Shown piece after piece: positions 33,380 to 44,912 of a DNA stretch of 64,000 nt (positions are counted from its first letter, which is position 1; each line of letters opens with the position of its first letter). The stretch spans positions 1,569,001 to 1,633,000 of the forward strand of contig JAUIMM010000736.1 of assembly GCA_031769625.1 (NCBI GenBank). The letters run 5' to 3'. The notes beneath the pieces are model-generated. The model ran no database searches and was not told where the DNA came from. It saw only the letters and a list, made by a program, of their open reading frames with translations. Position numbers and translations under genes: made by a program. The stretch is from Taudactylus pleione (taxonomy: Eukaryota; Chordata; Amphibia; Anura; Myobatrachidae).

Positions 33380-34300
33380 CCCTTTTCTTATTCATCCATT
33401 GGAGATGACAATGGGATGTCCCAAAGCAGTCTCCTAAGGGAGGGGACACTCCTGTGCTGCACTGAGGACACTACACACGAATACCCCATCCGTGAATGCA
33501 AAGGTATCGATTGAAGAGAACTTGATGAATTTATGGCCTGAGGACCACATGGCTGCTTTGTAAAGTTATTCCACAGAGGCACCACACTAAGCAGCCCAAG
33601 AGGCCTGCTCCAGAGACTCATCAGGAACCTGAAGGATGGTTCCACAATTTCCTGGTTGTGGTGGAACCAGGACATGGATACCATCTTTGAAAGGGATCCT
33701 AGAAACATCTGAACTACAGCTCAGTCAGGATTGAATACAAGAAAAAGAGCGCCAGGACAAAGCGTTCAAATCCAACACTCTCTGGGCCGAAGCAATCGTG
33801 AGCAGGAAAAGTGTCTTCCACGTAAGTCAGCAAAGGTCAACTGTATCCAAGAATTCCAAATGGGCAGACAGGAGAACCCAGAGGACTAGGGACAAGTTCC
33901 ATGGATCCACTGGTGAAATAAAAGGAGGCTGCATGTGCAGGACCTACTGTAGGAAAGTCTGCACATCAGGCAAAAGCACCACCTTGCGCTTGACATCTCT
34001 ACTTTAGGAGATGAAAGGCAGAGACCCAAATTCAGTCTCATCTGAAGAAAGGACAGGACTCGGGATAGATGAAAGGACTTGGGGTTGAACCACAGGGCCT
34101 CACACAAATTGAATTAAGTTTTCCAAACTGTGTGGTAGATCCTAGCTGCGGAATGATTCCTAGCGTCATGTCAGTGATCTATGGATCACTGACATGGAGT
34201 ACTCCTTAGCTCTAAGGATGGATGTCTCAAGAGCCACCCTGTCAAAGCTAGACGGGCCAGATCCAAATGCAAGTACGGGCCTTGAAATAGAAGATCTGGT
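33380..34300 (-). pseudogene. DIRS copy B tyrosine recombinase, decayed
   Basis: DIRS elements integrate with a phage-like tyrosine recombinase encoded at this end. On the minus strand around 33490-33560 one frame reads AAMWSSGHKFIKFSSIDTF, which matches the family C-terminus where a (F/R)FYxLDTF motif normally carries the nucleophilic Tyr; here Ser appears in its place. The frame is repeatedly interrupted, so upstream catalytic residues could not be traced. Extent is approximate. Confidence 0.5.
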
Positions 34301-34314
34301 CGGAGAGGGAGAGG

Positions 34315-35000
34315 CTACAGGGCATTGATGTAGAGACTCAGTAGAGCAGTGTTCCAAGCATTGCATGGCCAATCTGGAGAAATGAGGATCATGGTGCCGC
34401 CCCCCAACTTCAATTTGTGGAGGATCCATGGAATCATTGAAATTTGAGGAAAGATGTAGGTGGGCGGAAGCATCCACTGAATCTTTACAGCATCTGCAAA
34501 AAGAGCTCCCAGATCTCTGGTGTGGTAGCAGTACCTCGGCAGATTATGATTGTATCGTAAGGCCATCATGTCGATGTCCAGATGGCCCAAACACTGAACC
34601 AGGAATTGAAAAACATCTGGATGGAGAGGCCTTTGTTCAGATGGAACTGGTGGAGTCACCACAAGAGAGTGACGGATGTCTCAAGGGAGAACACCATCTG
34701 AGTCTTCAGTTGCAGGTAGGAATATGTCCACCTGGCCAATACCTCTATCTGCAGAGGACCGGAGTGATACTGTGCATACTTCACCATCTCGAAGGTAGAA
34801 ACCATTGCTTTCAGGACCTGCATGCACGAATAGATAGAGACCTGATGTTGCCACAGGAAGGGTCCACCAGATGAATACCTCCATCTGCAGTGGACGGAAG
34901 TGAAACTGGGCATACTCCACCATCTCGAAGGTGGAAGCCTTTGCTCCCAGGACCTGCATGCATGAATGGATAGAGAATACCTTCTGAACACTGGAGTCCA
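34315..35000 (-). pseudogene. DIRS copy B RNase H region, decayed
   Basis: The minus-strand frame ending at 34315 reads LHPDVFQFLVQCLG, then DIDMMALRYN and YIFPQISM, the C-terminal RNase H block of DIRS polyproteins. Upstream, the RT/RNase H connection is duplicated: two related stretches of about 137 bases lie at about 34703-34842 and 34843-34978, both containing CACCATCTCGAAGGT and GGACCTGCATGCA. Stops and frameshifts are frequent. Confidence 0.6.
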
Positions 35001-35069
35001 GTAATGCTCCCAACTGTAACATCTCCTGAAAATGGAGTCATGGTGTAATTCCTCCAATTGATGATCCAC

Positions 35070-35420
35070 CCATGGGACTGTAGAAGATCCACCATGAGAC
35101 AGAGATGGACCTAAAGAACCTCCGGTGATTTGGCTAAGAGGAGCAGGTCATCCAGATAAGGCAGTGTCCGGATCCCCCTTCATCTGAGATGTGCTGCCAT
35201 GGCTGTCATGACTTTCATGAAAACATGAGGAGCTGTGGAAAGACCAAATGGCAAAGCCTGAAACTGGAACTGTTCCTCCCTTACAAAAAACCTGAGGTAA
35301 TGCTGATGACTGTCCCAGATAGGAATATGCAAGTAGGCATCCTGGATATCTAGGGAAGGCATTAAATCCCCCCAGAGCCAGTATTATGGAGCAAAGAGAC
35401 TCCATGTGGAACTTTGGAAC
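35070..35420 (-). pseudogene. DIRS copy B reverse transcriptase fragment
   Basis: Minus-strand reading PSLDIQDAYLHIPI (motif A) is followed by FQFQALPFGLSTAPHVFMK, the characteristic DIRS RT block. The YLDD box region lies just beyond, near 35140-35165, in a different frame. Flanking parts of RT are too decayed to follow. Confidence 0.75.
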
Positions 35421-36279
35421 ATAGAGATAAGAGTATAACCCTGGGATACTACTGGGATACTACTCTTACCCAGGTGTGCATTGTTGTCGACATCCAGACC
35501 TCGGAGAAAAGCAGAAGGTGGCCTCCCCATCTGGGGATTCCCAGGTGGAGGTCCGACCCATCATGCGGAAGCCTTGTCGACCATCTTGGTAGTTGGGCAT
35601 CAGGTAGACCAGGCCTGTTTTTCTTAGGACTTTGAGCATTTAGTGGAAAAACTCTGGATTCTAGTGAAGGACTGACCCTTGGCCTTTCCTGGAGGACAAA
35701 ATGAACAAAAATTATAAGTGGAGACCTAGGTGCTGCCGCAGATGGAAGAAATGCTGTTTAGAAGCCTCTACCATGGCCACTATCTTGTCCAATTCTTGAC
35801 CGAATAGCACTTCGCCTCAGAAGAATAGAACTTTGAGAATCCACATCCGAATGCCAGGTAGGAAACCAGTGGGCTCTCCTGGCAGCAACTGCTGATGCTG
35901 ACACCTTAGAAGTGAGGATGCCAGGTTCAATGGCGGTCTCAACAAGATAAGTGCCTGTATCCCTAATAAACTGTACCAGAGACAATAACTCAGACTTGTT
36001 AGTGGAGACTGTCCTCCAGGGAGTGCATCCAGCATCCCATGGCTTTAATGACCTAAGTGGACGCAAGGGCTAGGCACGTCACCTCCCCTGTATTAGAAAA
36101 AAAATCGTCTAAAGCAAAGTTTCTAGTTTTCTATCTATCAGATCTTTAAGTGAGGCCGTATTTGCGATAGGAAGGGCAGTATATTTCACCAATCTGGAAT
36201 GTGCGCATCCAACGGAGAAGGGGTCTCCCAGTTGGTCCGATCTGCAGTTGGAAGTGGATAAAATGTGGAAATGCAGATC
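35421..36279 (-). pseudogene. DIRS copy B ORF1-RT connecting region, decayed
   Basis: Minus-strand fragments such as LVQFIRDTGTYLVETAIEPG (about 35870-35980) align with the NLRDSATYINEAALDIS part of copy A ORF1. Frames change repeatedly. Confidence 0.55.
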
Positions 36280-36930
36280 CTACAAAACACTTGTTTTGAG
36301 TCCACACCTCCTACAGCTGAGCAGAGGAAGCGAACTCAGCTGCCACCTTCCTCTGATGTTCATCTGTGGTTGGGAGTCCTCCGGAATAGAGGAGGTTTCT
36401 ATGTCAGAGGATATGGAGACGTTGTCCTCACAGTCTGAAGAAACATCCAAGTGGGAGTCGCACGCAGAATGGGGCATAGAGCTGTCCTGTCGGGTGGGTC
36501 TACGCTTGGATGGACGGTCCTTATCCAGCATATGTTGGAGAGAAGTAGACACCTGCGCTAGACCCCGTACTGACTGTGGGAAGGTCTGAACCCATGGTGG
36601 TTCTAAGGCAGCAAGTTGTGCATCTCCCTGAGCAGGCAAAATATTGGCCAACTGACCCACCCCTATAGCAACAGTAGCAGGGGGATGTGGCCTGGGGGTT
36701 GCAGGTTGGTTAGCTAGTTGTAACAGTACCTGCAAGAGCGTGTAGCCCATGCCGGTTCCCGAGAGGAAGCAGTGGCCGAAGGGACCACTTGTGAAACACC
36801 TGACGCATAAGCCATCATGATCCGGAGTTTGAGGAAAAAGCACTTCAGCAAAGTTTTTGCAGTTGCGCAGCACAGCAGTGCCCCCCTCCCTGGGTGTCTT
36901 GTTATTGGAAGACATATTAAAGTGTTCCAA
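36280..36930 (-). pseudogene. DIRS copy B ORF1 (Gag-like), N-terminal part
   Basis: An open frame of 216 codons starts at 36930, with a second Met five residues in (MSSNNKTPREGG). It holds a CVRC motif near residue 38, a Pro-rich middle (PATPRPHPPAT) and a Ser/Asp-rich acidic tract (DVSSDCEDNVSISSDIETSS). This order matches ORF1 of copies A, C and D. It is not a host gene. The frame is the longest intact ORF1 piece in copy B and ends in an apparent frameshift. Confidence 0.7.
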
Positions 36931-37046
36931 GAAATGTCACTACACACAGAAGTTTATAATAGATCAGTGGTGTACAGTTTTAATTGGCGAGTACTGAATG
37001 TAAGAGTGCCACAAATAAAGAAAAAAATGCGGCTACAACAATATAT

Positions 37047-37312
37047 ATACAAGTGTTCCGCAGCGCCTTACAGAGTACATAAAACTAATAAGTGAACAAG
37101 AAACAAGTAACTTACAGTACATTACAGTGCAGGACAAGGACACGATTTATATACATTGCTGCAATAGCACTCACAATAAGCAGCAGGGAGTTGGCAGTCA
37201 AGTGTTAGGTGCCCTTATGAGGAGTAAGGAGTAGAAAAAAATGTAAAGAGAAGCATATGAGGGAAGAGGTCCCTGCTCGTGAGAGCTTACATTCTAAAGG
37301 GTAGTATATAGT
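37047..37312 (-). repeat. SINE-like repeat inside DIRS copy B
   Basis: Complement of the 8491-8767 repeat: GTTCCGCAGCGCCTTACA, ACAGTACATTACAGTGCAGG and GAGCTTACATTCTAAAGGGT. Its AT-rich end faces lower coordinates. It lies about 115 bases upstream of the ORF1 start. Confidence 0.75.
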
Positions 37313-38280
37313 CGTAATTAAATGTGAACATTAATAAACAAATGAGTGTTCTCACTAAATAGAAGACTAAATACAGAAAAATTACAGAAGAAAGTAGAAT
37401 AGAGAAACTGAGTTAAAATGATGAAAGGCCGCAGGCAGAAAATATAGAGCCTACCAAAGTACTTATGTACACTAAAACAGACACACAGAAACATTCACTG
37501 CATTTTTAGAGGTATATGGGCAATATTATGCTCAACAAACCAGCTCCAACAGGGAGGAAGGAGCTAACTGTATAAACTGACTGTGGAGTGAGGTATACAG
37601 GAAGGCAGGAGCCCGTTTCTCAGCTTCAGCAAGGCAAGCACTGTGCAAAATGTCTGCCCAGAGTTTGTCTGTGGTAGGAGATAGAGGAGGAGAACCCCTT
37701 TTTGCGGGTAGTTTAAGATCAGGACGCGCCAAGGGATGGGAGAGGAGCTAATGGTCCTCCCCTTCTGGCAAACCCCCAGGGAAATGGCTGCTATTATCAA
37801 TAGTGTCCCATTGGCAAAAATACCTTGGTAGTCTAGTGGGGGTGCAGAGACAACCTGGCCCCCACTGGCCAGCACCACTGATGGCAACAACTGCCATAAG
37901 TTTGGCTCCCTGCAAGCAGAGAGCTGCCTTACCTGATCCCTGGTGTGCTGGCTGCGGCTCCCTGGTGTGCGGAGGAGCCTGGCTGGGGACACTGAGTCAG
38001 TTGCTGCGGCCACTAGCAGGGGAAATTTTGGAGCAGCGGTGGGGGTGTCCAGGACACTGACCTACCGCTCACTCAGTAATAAAAAGAGAAAATGGGGACT
38101 AACAGGAGTCCCCTAAAAAGCGTGCCCTTCACGCATTAGACTAAAACTGGTCCTCTAGGGTGGGGGATAGGTGAGAGGGAGCCTGTGCTGCTGGGTAAAG
38201 AAATGTAACTTTGTTGCCCAGGCTCCAGATCACCGCCTATATCCATTGTCATCTGTTTCCCCCAAGGATAATTGAAAAAA
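37313..38280 (-). other. DIRS copy B leader and right inverted terminus
   Basis: Non-coding leader containing GTATACCTCACTCC on the minus strand (a conserved leader phrase seen in A and C), then the terminal inverted repeat to about 38270. Confidence 0.6.
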
Positions 38281-39364
38281 ATACAGGGAACACTCCAAAG
38301 CAAACATTTTTGTTCCCTTTAACAAACCTCAATATAGTACCCCGATATACCACAGATAACATTGTGAGAACAAATTATTGGTTAGAAAGAAGGTTTTATC
38401 TCCAGCATTTGGTAGCAAACAAGTTGAAGGGATTAGGGGTCTATTTATCAAAAAATATTTTCAGGATATCTTTAGATGGCAAAGCCTTTGGGCTACAGTC
38501 CGCAACATTTTCCAATGTGAGGTATTCAAAGGATCCCTCCTTGGCAATGGCCACTCGCACATGAGCGGTCTGATGACTGCGTATGCCCACTAGTGTGGCA
38601 CCCCCAAACCAAGGAGTAAAGTGATCCTATTAGCAATCACTTTAATTCTAACACATTGCAGGGACGGGCTCCTATTGGTGCATTATTTTTTAATACATTT
38701 GAGCGATACATAATTTATTAATGTGACAATAATAAATTCTAATTATTGGCTAAATAAAACCTAATAATTATGCCTCTTAGTCTCCAATCTATTTATAGAT
38801 AGATAGAGAGCTTTAATATTCATCGTGAATGAAACCCTCACTCAACTTTGTGTCAATGACTTGTGTAAAGAAATGCCGAGCAGTACAGTATGTGAGTGTG
38901 GAGTGTTATGGATTGCTAATAATCCTCACTGCTGATGCAGCTGTTCCTGCCATTCCGTTCCTCCCAGATCATGGGTTTTACACAGTCCACTCCCCCCAAG
39001 CCAGCCCTTAGTTCATTTCAATCCTGACTCTCTTTGTGGAACAGACCGACAGCAGTCAGAGAAATAAGATAACTATTGATGTCAGAGGCGGCAAAAAGGA
39101 ATTAGTTACTTCTTACACAACTTATTGAATAAAGACGGGGATGATATATTGACTTGTTATTGACATACCATGTGAGCAAACACCGCCTGCTTCTGTAGGT
39201 GATAGGTTTATTTATTCTACATAGATTATAGGATTTTGTGGGCGTATTTTCAAAATATTTTTTTGCTGTCACACGAGATGGAATTTATATACTGCAGTAA
39301 TAACAGTACATTTGTTATTCCCAAATCAAATGTTGATAAACTTTTCTTATTACTCTGATCCAGT
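38281..39364. other. intergenic, no feature recognised
   Basis: Unique-looking sequence. TTAGGGGTCTATTTATC near 38434 resembles a MITE end but has no partner. No gene is supported. Confidence 0.4.
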
Positions 39365-39452
39365 TGTGTATATGTATGTGTGTATGTATGTATGTGTGTG
39401 TATGTATGTGTGTGTATGTATGTATGTATGTGTGTATGTATGTATGTATGTA
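39365..39452. repeat. (TATG)n/(TG)n microsatellite
   Basis: Repeating GTATGTATGTGTG units. The Tyr/Val/Cys and Thr/His/Ile ORFs across it are artefacts of the repeat. Confidence 0.95.
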
Positions 39453-39789
39453 CATAAACCTTGCGCATATATACGGGAAACACCTTTTGATGTGCCAAAC
39501 TCAGCATCATGTATCAAACTAGAATACTTTGAAAGTGGACAAGTGTTTTGAACTCCGCTCCATCCAGCTCTCAGTGCAAGGGGTCAGATGTCCGTGACTA
39601 TTACCAATCAGGAACTTCTCACTATCTGTTATAAGTTATACTCTACCCAATGGGGAATTTTGAATCTCAGCATTGCTGATGCATTATGGGGCAGATTCAG
39701 AGATAGGACTCGGAGCAAAAACAAAAGCAAGTACCTTCGCATGTGTACAAACCAAGTTGTAATGCAGGGGCTGCAAATACATTTATTTT
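39453..39789. other. intergenic, no gene
   Basis: A GCAGATTCAGAGA phrase near 39692 may be a relic of the GGGCCTGATTCAGA MITE family. Nothing else was identified. Confidence 0.4.
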
Positions 39790-40370
39790 CTTCTTCAGGG
39801 TCCATAGGGCTCCACAGGAGAGACAATGGGGGTGTAGGTGGGACTTGGAGGACCGGACACCAACAGCAAAGCTTTTCAATCCCAGGGTGCTCCGGTCCTT
39901 CCCCTTATACCCTGTCCACAGCCTAAGGGCAACTCAGTTTCATTGGTGTCCGGCAGGAGCTGGATCACAGTTTTAACAGTGGGGCTGCTATTAAGCAGCC
40001 CAAGCTTATTTTTATAACTTACTTTCATTTATTTTACTACTGAGCAGCAGCACGAGACAGTCCTTTGGACATCTGCACTGCTGCTCCATCACCCCTCCGC
40101 GGTGCCTTAACACCAGCCTCGACTAGGTACTCCCGGTGGAGCTCCAAGGGGGACCTAGCTAACAAGGCTCCCCAGACCCCAGACTGCAGCCAGGACTCAA
40201 GTGGACAAGTAAGGTGATTCCCCGCTGGTGGGGACCCACGTTTATGCACAGTCTTGCCACCGGTCTCAGGAGACAGACCAAAGGTGCTGATGTGGACACC
40301 GGTTCGTCCAGGACTCCACTAGACCACCAGGGCATTACAAGCACTGTCGCAGGGGACCCGGTGGTGAATG

Positions 40371-40732
40371 CATACTTGCCGACATTCATCTCCCTCCTTT
40401 CGGGAGGGCGTAGCTGAGTGTTGATAAAGTATTGGGGGGGCGGGGGCATGACCGCATGATTGCGTCATCGTGGCCACGCCCCCTCTTCACAATGCCTAAA
40501 TTAACAGCATTGTGAAGCAGGGGGTGTGGCCACGATGACATGATTCAGTGTGAATCGCAGCACCGTCCCCCTCCCCCGCTGCGGGGGTTTCTTGCATTAC
40601 TGCAGAAGGGAGTGGATGGGTCGGCGGCCCAAGGGAGGCTTGCCTGCCTTTCCGGGGGGCCGCGAGCGGCAACCGATATTCGGGAGGCTTCCGGCCAAAT
40701 CGGGAGGGTAGGCAAGCCTGGGTAAATGTCAG
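40371..40732. repeat. foldback repeat nested in DIRS copy C
   Basis: It starts CATACTTGCCGAC and ends GGCAAGCCTG with CGGGAGG/CCTCCC steps throughout. The core is a palindrome of about 43-base arms: GTCATCGTGGCCACGCCCCC near 40463 and its complement to about 40550. It interrupts the DIRS leader. Confidence 0.7.
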
Positions 40733-41148
40733 CATAGGGGAGAAGGAGCTCTCCTTGCGGCCCCTCCCCCGGCTCAGGGTGCCAAGCCACTGCGGTCTTG
40801 CTGCTCCCTGAGCCGCTCCTCCCTTACCCTCAGCCCCCTCTGAGACTCATGGCAGCCATTTTCTGCATTCAAGTCACCGGGAACGCTGGGTCTAGTCTCT
40901 TTGTATACCTCTCCCAAGGACCAGGTGTATACAGCGCTATATCCTACCAGCCACTGTGGTCTGTGTAGTTAGTGCCCACGGCAGTTATATTGTATATTCT
41001 GCATTTGTATGTGACTTGTACTAGCACTGCTGTCTGTTTCTTTTTTTCTTATTACTGTCAGCTTATACCTTTCCCTTTATTCTGGCATACTAAAGTATAG
41101 GAGGTTCATTGTACCTCACATCTCCCTATATTTGTGAGGGCTATGACA

Positions 41149-41312
41149 TACTATATTATTATCCTTTATTTATATGGCGCCATAAGTGGTTCCGCAGCGC
41201 CTTACATAAACTAATAAGTAAACAGGAAACAAGTAATTTACAGTACATTACAGTGCAGGACAAGGACATGGTTGATGCACATTGCTGCAATAGCGCTGTT
41301 GCGCACTACGCT
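41149..41312 (-). repeat. SINE-like repeat inside DIRS copy C
   Basis: Complement of the 8491-8767 family: GTTCCGCAGCGCCTTACA, CAGTACATTACAGTGCAGGA. The AT-rich end (ATATTATTATCCTTTATTTA) faces lower coordinates. It ends about 75 bases upstream of the ORF1 start. Confidence 0.75.
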
Positions 41313-41385
41313 GTGACATATTACATGTGCATCTGGGTTGCTTACTGCATTGTGTCAGATTGTATGTTACATTGTTCTTGCAGCT

Positions 41386-42345
41386 ATGCCTGGCAGCGGC
41401 AAGAATACCAAACAGCCTGCTGCTCCCACTCTGGTGTCTTGTAAGTCCTGCTCAGCAGGCTTAGCTTCAGAGGACCTTATTCTTTGTGCATCTTGTTATA
41501 CTGTCCCGGACTTTTCAGTTCTGGTGTCCTCTCCTAAGGACCCACCCTGGGCTACTTTTTCACAGGTGCTGGCAAAAATTGCGGTCCATGTGGTAGCTCC
41601 CCCTATGGGATGGCCACAGCAGGTATCCCTGCAAATCCTTTGCCTCCCCCCATGGGTAGTATCATTTGGGGAGGCAGAAGACACAGACCTCTCTCACTCT
41701 GACTCCCCCTCAGGAGATGAGGAACCCCTCCTCTAAATTGAATATACCTGCACTTGTGAGAGCTGTAAAATCTATTCTTCAAATAGAATAGTCAGAACCC
41801 GCTCCTAAGGCAAAAGAGCCACTCTTTAAACGACAAAAGGTAGTTTTACTAGCAGTTCCTCACTCTGATCAGCTATCTGATCATATGAGTGAGGCATGGA
41901 TTATGCCCAGAAAAAGATTTCAGCTACCTAAACATTTAAGTTCCTTTTACCCTCTTCCCGCTACTGATTGCACTAAATGGGAAGTTCCCCCAGCAGTGGA
42001 TTCCCACGTGACACATCTCATCAAGAATGCTATCTATACTGCAACCTCCTTGAAGGAGACTACTCTTTTACTGGAACTATTACTCGTACTTCTAGGGCTA
42101 CAGCCTGGGTGGTAAAAGCCATTGAGAGTTGGGCAGAGGCCGTAGAAGAGACATTTCCCTCTGATGCTTTGAGGGAACAGCTGTCCTACATATCTCACAT
42201 TAGAGATGCAGCCTCCTATTTGGGTGAAGCATCTCTGGATACGACTCTCCTAGCTTCCATGCATCTGCCACTTCTGTAGTAGCTGGCCTTTCTGTTTGGC
42301 TCCACTCATGGAAGGCATATTCGGACTCTAAAAAAAGCATTGGAG
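41386..42345 (+). pseudogene. DIRS copy C ORF1 (Gag-like), decayed
   Basis: It starts MPGSGKNTKQPAAP at 41386. A CX2C-X11-CX2C pair (41440-41496) stands where copies A and D have CX2C-X14-CX2C. After an acidic Ser-rich region the frame breaks near 41735. Later frames carry ECP-like blocks equivalent to copy A: KWEVPPAVDSHVTHLI (41978-42030) and LSYISHIRDAASYLGEASLD (about 42180-42245). At least three frame changes or stops make it non-functional. Confidence 0.7.
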
Positions 42346-42549
42346 TCTCTGCCTTAGTCTGGGGATATCCTGTTTGGCCCAGAATTGGACAAAATTGTGA
42401 CTACCTTGGCAGCTTCCAAGACGGCGTTCTTGCCCTCTGCATATAATGCGAAGCCTCAGATGTCATCCTTTCATCCTCAAGGAAAAGCTAAAGGTTAGTC
42501 CTTTCCAAGGCATCAGTCATCAACTAAGGCCTCCAAGCCTAGGACGATA

Positions 42550-43452
42550 GCCTGACAGGACGGGCTTCTCCCTGGGGGCTCCCAGGGTGGGAGGCCGACT
42601 TCTTCAATTTGCCCAGTTCAGGCATCAGACCACATCAGATGTCTGGGTAAGAGAAGTGGTCTCTCATGAATATGCCCTCTCCTTCTTGCTGTGACCCCCC
42701 CAGCAGTTCTTTTGTGCAGGACCTCCATCGGACCCAAGCAAGGCCCTGCTGCTTCAAAAGGCCATTCAGTCCTTACTGCTCTCAGGAGTAATAATTCTGG
42801 TCCCCTCCTCACAGCGAGGGAAGGGCTATTATTCTACCTTTTCATAGTTTAGAAGCCCAACGGGTCTCATCGGCCTATCCTCAACCTCAAGTCTCTGAAC
42901 AAGTTTATCAGGGTGCCAAGGTTTTGAATGGAAACTCTGCTCTCTATTATCCCGGCTATGGAGCCTGGGGACTTTCTGGTGTCTTTGGACATTCAGGACG
43001 CTTACCTGCATGTACCTATAGTGCCTTCTTATCAACAATATCTCTGGTTTGCTATACTACAGCAACATTACCAATTTCAGGCTCTGCCTTTTGGCCTTTC
43101 AACGGCTCCTCGGGTCTTTACTAAGATCATGGCAGTTATGGCGGCCTATCTTCGTCGTCAAGGGATCAGACTGCTCCCATACTTAGATGATCTCTTACTG
43201 TTGGCCAACTCCCCAGAAATTCTTCACCGCCATCTACAGGTAACCATTGCCTTTCTACAAATGCACGTTTGGCTGATCAACTGGAAATGTGTTCCCTGAC
43301 ACCTTCTCAAAAAATGGACTCTCGGGTTCAGAGAATCTTCCTAATAGCAGACAAAATCTCGGTATTACAGCACCGGGTGCGCCGATTACTACACAGTCAC
43401 CGAGTGTCAATTCACTCTGCAATGCAGACCCTGGGATCCACAGTGTCCACTG
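42550..43452 (+). pseudogene. DIRS copy C reverse transcriptase, truncated
   Basis: From about 42928 one frame reads METLLSIIPAMEPGDF, then VSLDIQDAYLHVPI (motif A), FQALPFGLSTAPRVFTK and LLPYLDDLLLLANSP (catalytic YLDD near 43177-43188). It continues to WLINW, then a stop at 43297-43299 and a frame change carry it on to SIHSAMQTLGSTVST before truncation. The region 42550-42927 has the upstream RT segment in other frames with stops. RNase H and recombinase are missing. Confidence 0.85.
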
Positions 43453-43795
43453 CGATGCATACACATGCACAGAATGCAAAAATAGGCCGGTTGCATGTGT
43501 CCGCAGCCTTGTGATCTAACCTGAAACAGGGCCTTACTGCGTGCAACTAGGTTAGTAAGGTCAGGGCTGCTGTAATTGTGCATGAGGGGCCGATGGTACT
43601 CGATGTTTCCGATGTATATGCAGGACTGCAAGGTTTTACGGATGTGAGATAGCGGTAGTGGGAGGCAGTGTGCGTCTCTATGCTGGCAGTGCGACAGCAT
43701 TGCAATATCAATCATTAGCATATTTTCACAGCAGATCTGCATGAGATTACAGAACTACGATCACAATAGCGATCCTTAATGAATCAGGCCCTCTG
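43453..43795. repeat. right part of a GGGCCTGATTCA-family MITE
   Basis: It ends AATGAATCAGGCCC at 43795 followed by TCTG, as in the complete copies. The left end is missing and it abuts DIRS copy C. The interior has alternating CGAT/ATCG and TGCATGTG-type steps. Confidence 0.5.
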
Positions 43796-44479
43796 TGTTC
43801 TGATAAGTAAAACCGTTAACACTTCACACATTTGCATGTAAAGGGTTAACACGACCAAAAGCATATCTCTTCTAAACAGGCTATAAATGTATAGATTTCG
43901 CTATATGAAGTTGATTAGTTCAGCTGAAACTCATTTTATCTCAATTTGTTCTAGACCACATTGATTATGTCCTAGCAGAACTCTTGTCTACTGTAGACTT
44001 TCCTAACCTGTATAATGAAGGTTCTGCTTTATTGCTGTGCTGTACTTTTGGGGTTCCAGTGAAAAGAAGAAATTAAGTATGAATGCTATGTTTTTACTGC
44101 ATTGTAACACAAGTGTAGGTGAATTCATCAGGGATCTATTGGGTACTCTCTAATTTTTCAGTCGCCATTCGATTGCAAACCAGAGAGTATAATCTTCCGA
44201 GATGTATTATTTCACAGGCAGAAGCTCCCAATGGCCAAGAATAATTTAAATTCATCATGATATAGAATAGGCTTCTGTTCATTCTGAATTATTTTTAATG
44301 GAGGAATCTTAAACTTGGCACAGGCCAAATTAGAGTATATTAATGTTTTACTTCGATCCCAGTTAAAAATAAAAACCTAATACTTTTCAACTGAACCTTT
44401 AGAAAACAAAGGTAGAAGAACATTGTAGAGGTAAGAGAGGGACAGATTATTGAACACATTTTTCATTCTAGACGAGTTA
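43796..44479. other. intergenic, no feature recognised
   Basis: AT-rich sequence without ORFs or repeat termini that I can support. Confidence 0.4.
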
Positions 44480-44912
44480 TACCCCTTTTACACCGGAGCT
44501 AAAACCCGGGTTTTTGAAGGGTTAACCCGGGCAGCTCCCTGGTGTAAAAGGGCAGAGGGTTGGATCGCCGGGTCGAGTGACCCGGCAATCCAACCCAGGT
44601 AACTAGCAGGGTTTAACACGGGCGTAGCCCGTGAAACCCTGCTATGGGAACAGCGCACTCCGGGTCACGAAGACCTGGAGTGCGCTGCTAGCCGGCCGAT
44701 TGGTCCAGCTGCAGTGGCGCTTGGAGATGACGTCATCTCCAAGCGTCCACTTTCACTCCGCAATAGCCGGGTCTATGCAGACCCGACTGCGGTGTGAGCG
44801 GCGCTGACTCGGGAATATCCCGAGTCAGCGCCGGCAAAATTCCGCGTCTGATCCGGATAGGAACTTTGTTCCAACTCCGGGTCAGACCCGGAATTTAGGT
44901 GGAAAAGGGGTA
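44480..44912. mobile_element. Harbinger-like MITE, TACCCC family
   Basis: TACCCCTTTTACACC at the left pairs with GGTGGAAAAGGGGTA at the right. TTA precedes and TAA follows. The interior is a nest of palindromes, e.g. GTTTAACACGGGCGTAGCCC... and CTTGGAGATGACGTCATCTC with CAAG. It is non-coding. Confidence 0.75.

Larger units (their letters stand above)
33003..38280 (-). mobile_element. DIRS retrotransposon copy B, near full length
   Basis: The termini are inverted relative to each other: at the left CATGGGGGACACAGGTATGA with GGAGCCTGGGTACC (33035-33100), and at the right the complement of GGAGCCTGGGCAAC with CAGATGACAATGGATATAGG (about 38205-38265). Gene order on the minus strand is Gag-like ORF1, RT, RNase H, tyrosine recombinase. 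A second copy of the terminal motif near 33310-33370 (GTCCCCATGGACTCC) is the internal complementary region DIRS elements use in replication. A SINE-like repeat interrupts it. Confidence 0.85.
39790..43452 (+). mobile_element. DIRS retrotransposon copy C, 3'-truncated
   Basis: It starts TCAGGGTCCATAGGGCTCCA, the same terminus as copy A. Leader, ORF1 and RT follow. It ends within the RT/RNase H connection just after GGATCCACAGTGTCCACTG, where a Harbinger-like fragment takes over. Two other repeats are nested inside (40371-40732 and 41149-41312). Confidence 0.85.

Noticed and set aside
34428..34874. 148-codon plus-strand ORF
   Set aside because: Antisense to the DIRS RNase H region; composition follows the duplicated block rather than a gene.
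36248..36589. 113-codon plus-strand ORF
   Set aside because: It is antisense to DIRS copy B ORF1, whose Pro-rich and acidic blocks fit the family.
39250..39551. Repetitive Tyr/Val and His/Thr ORFs
   Set aside because: Products of the TATG/TG microsatellite.
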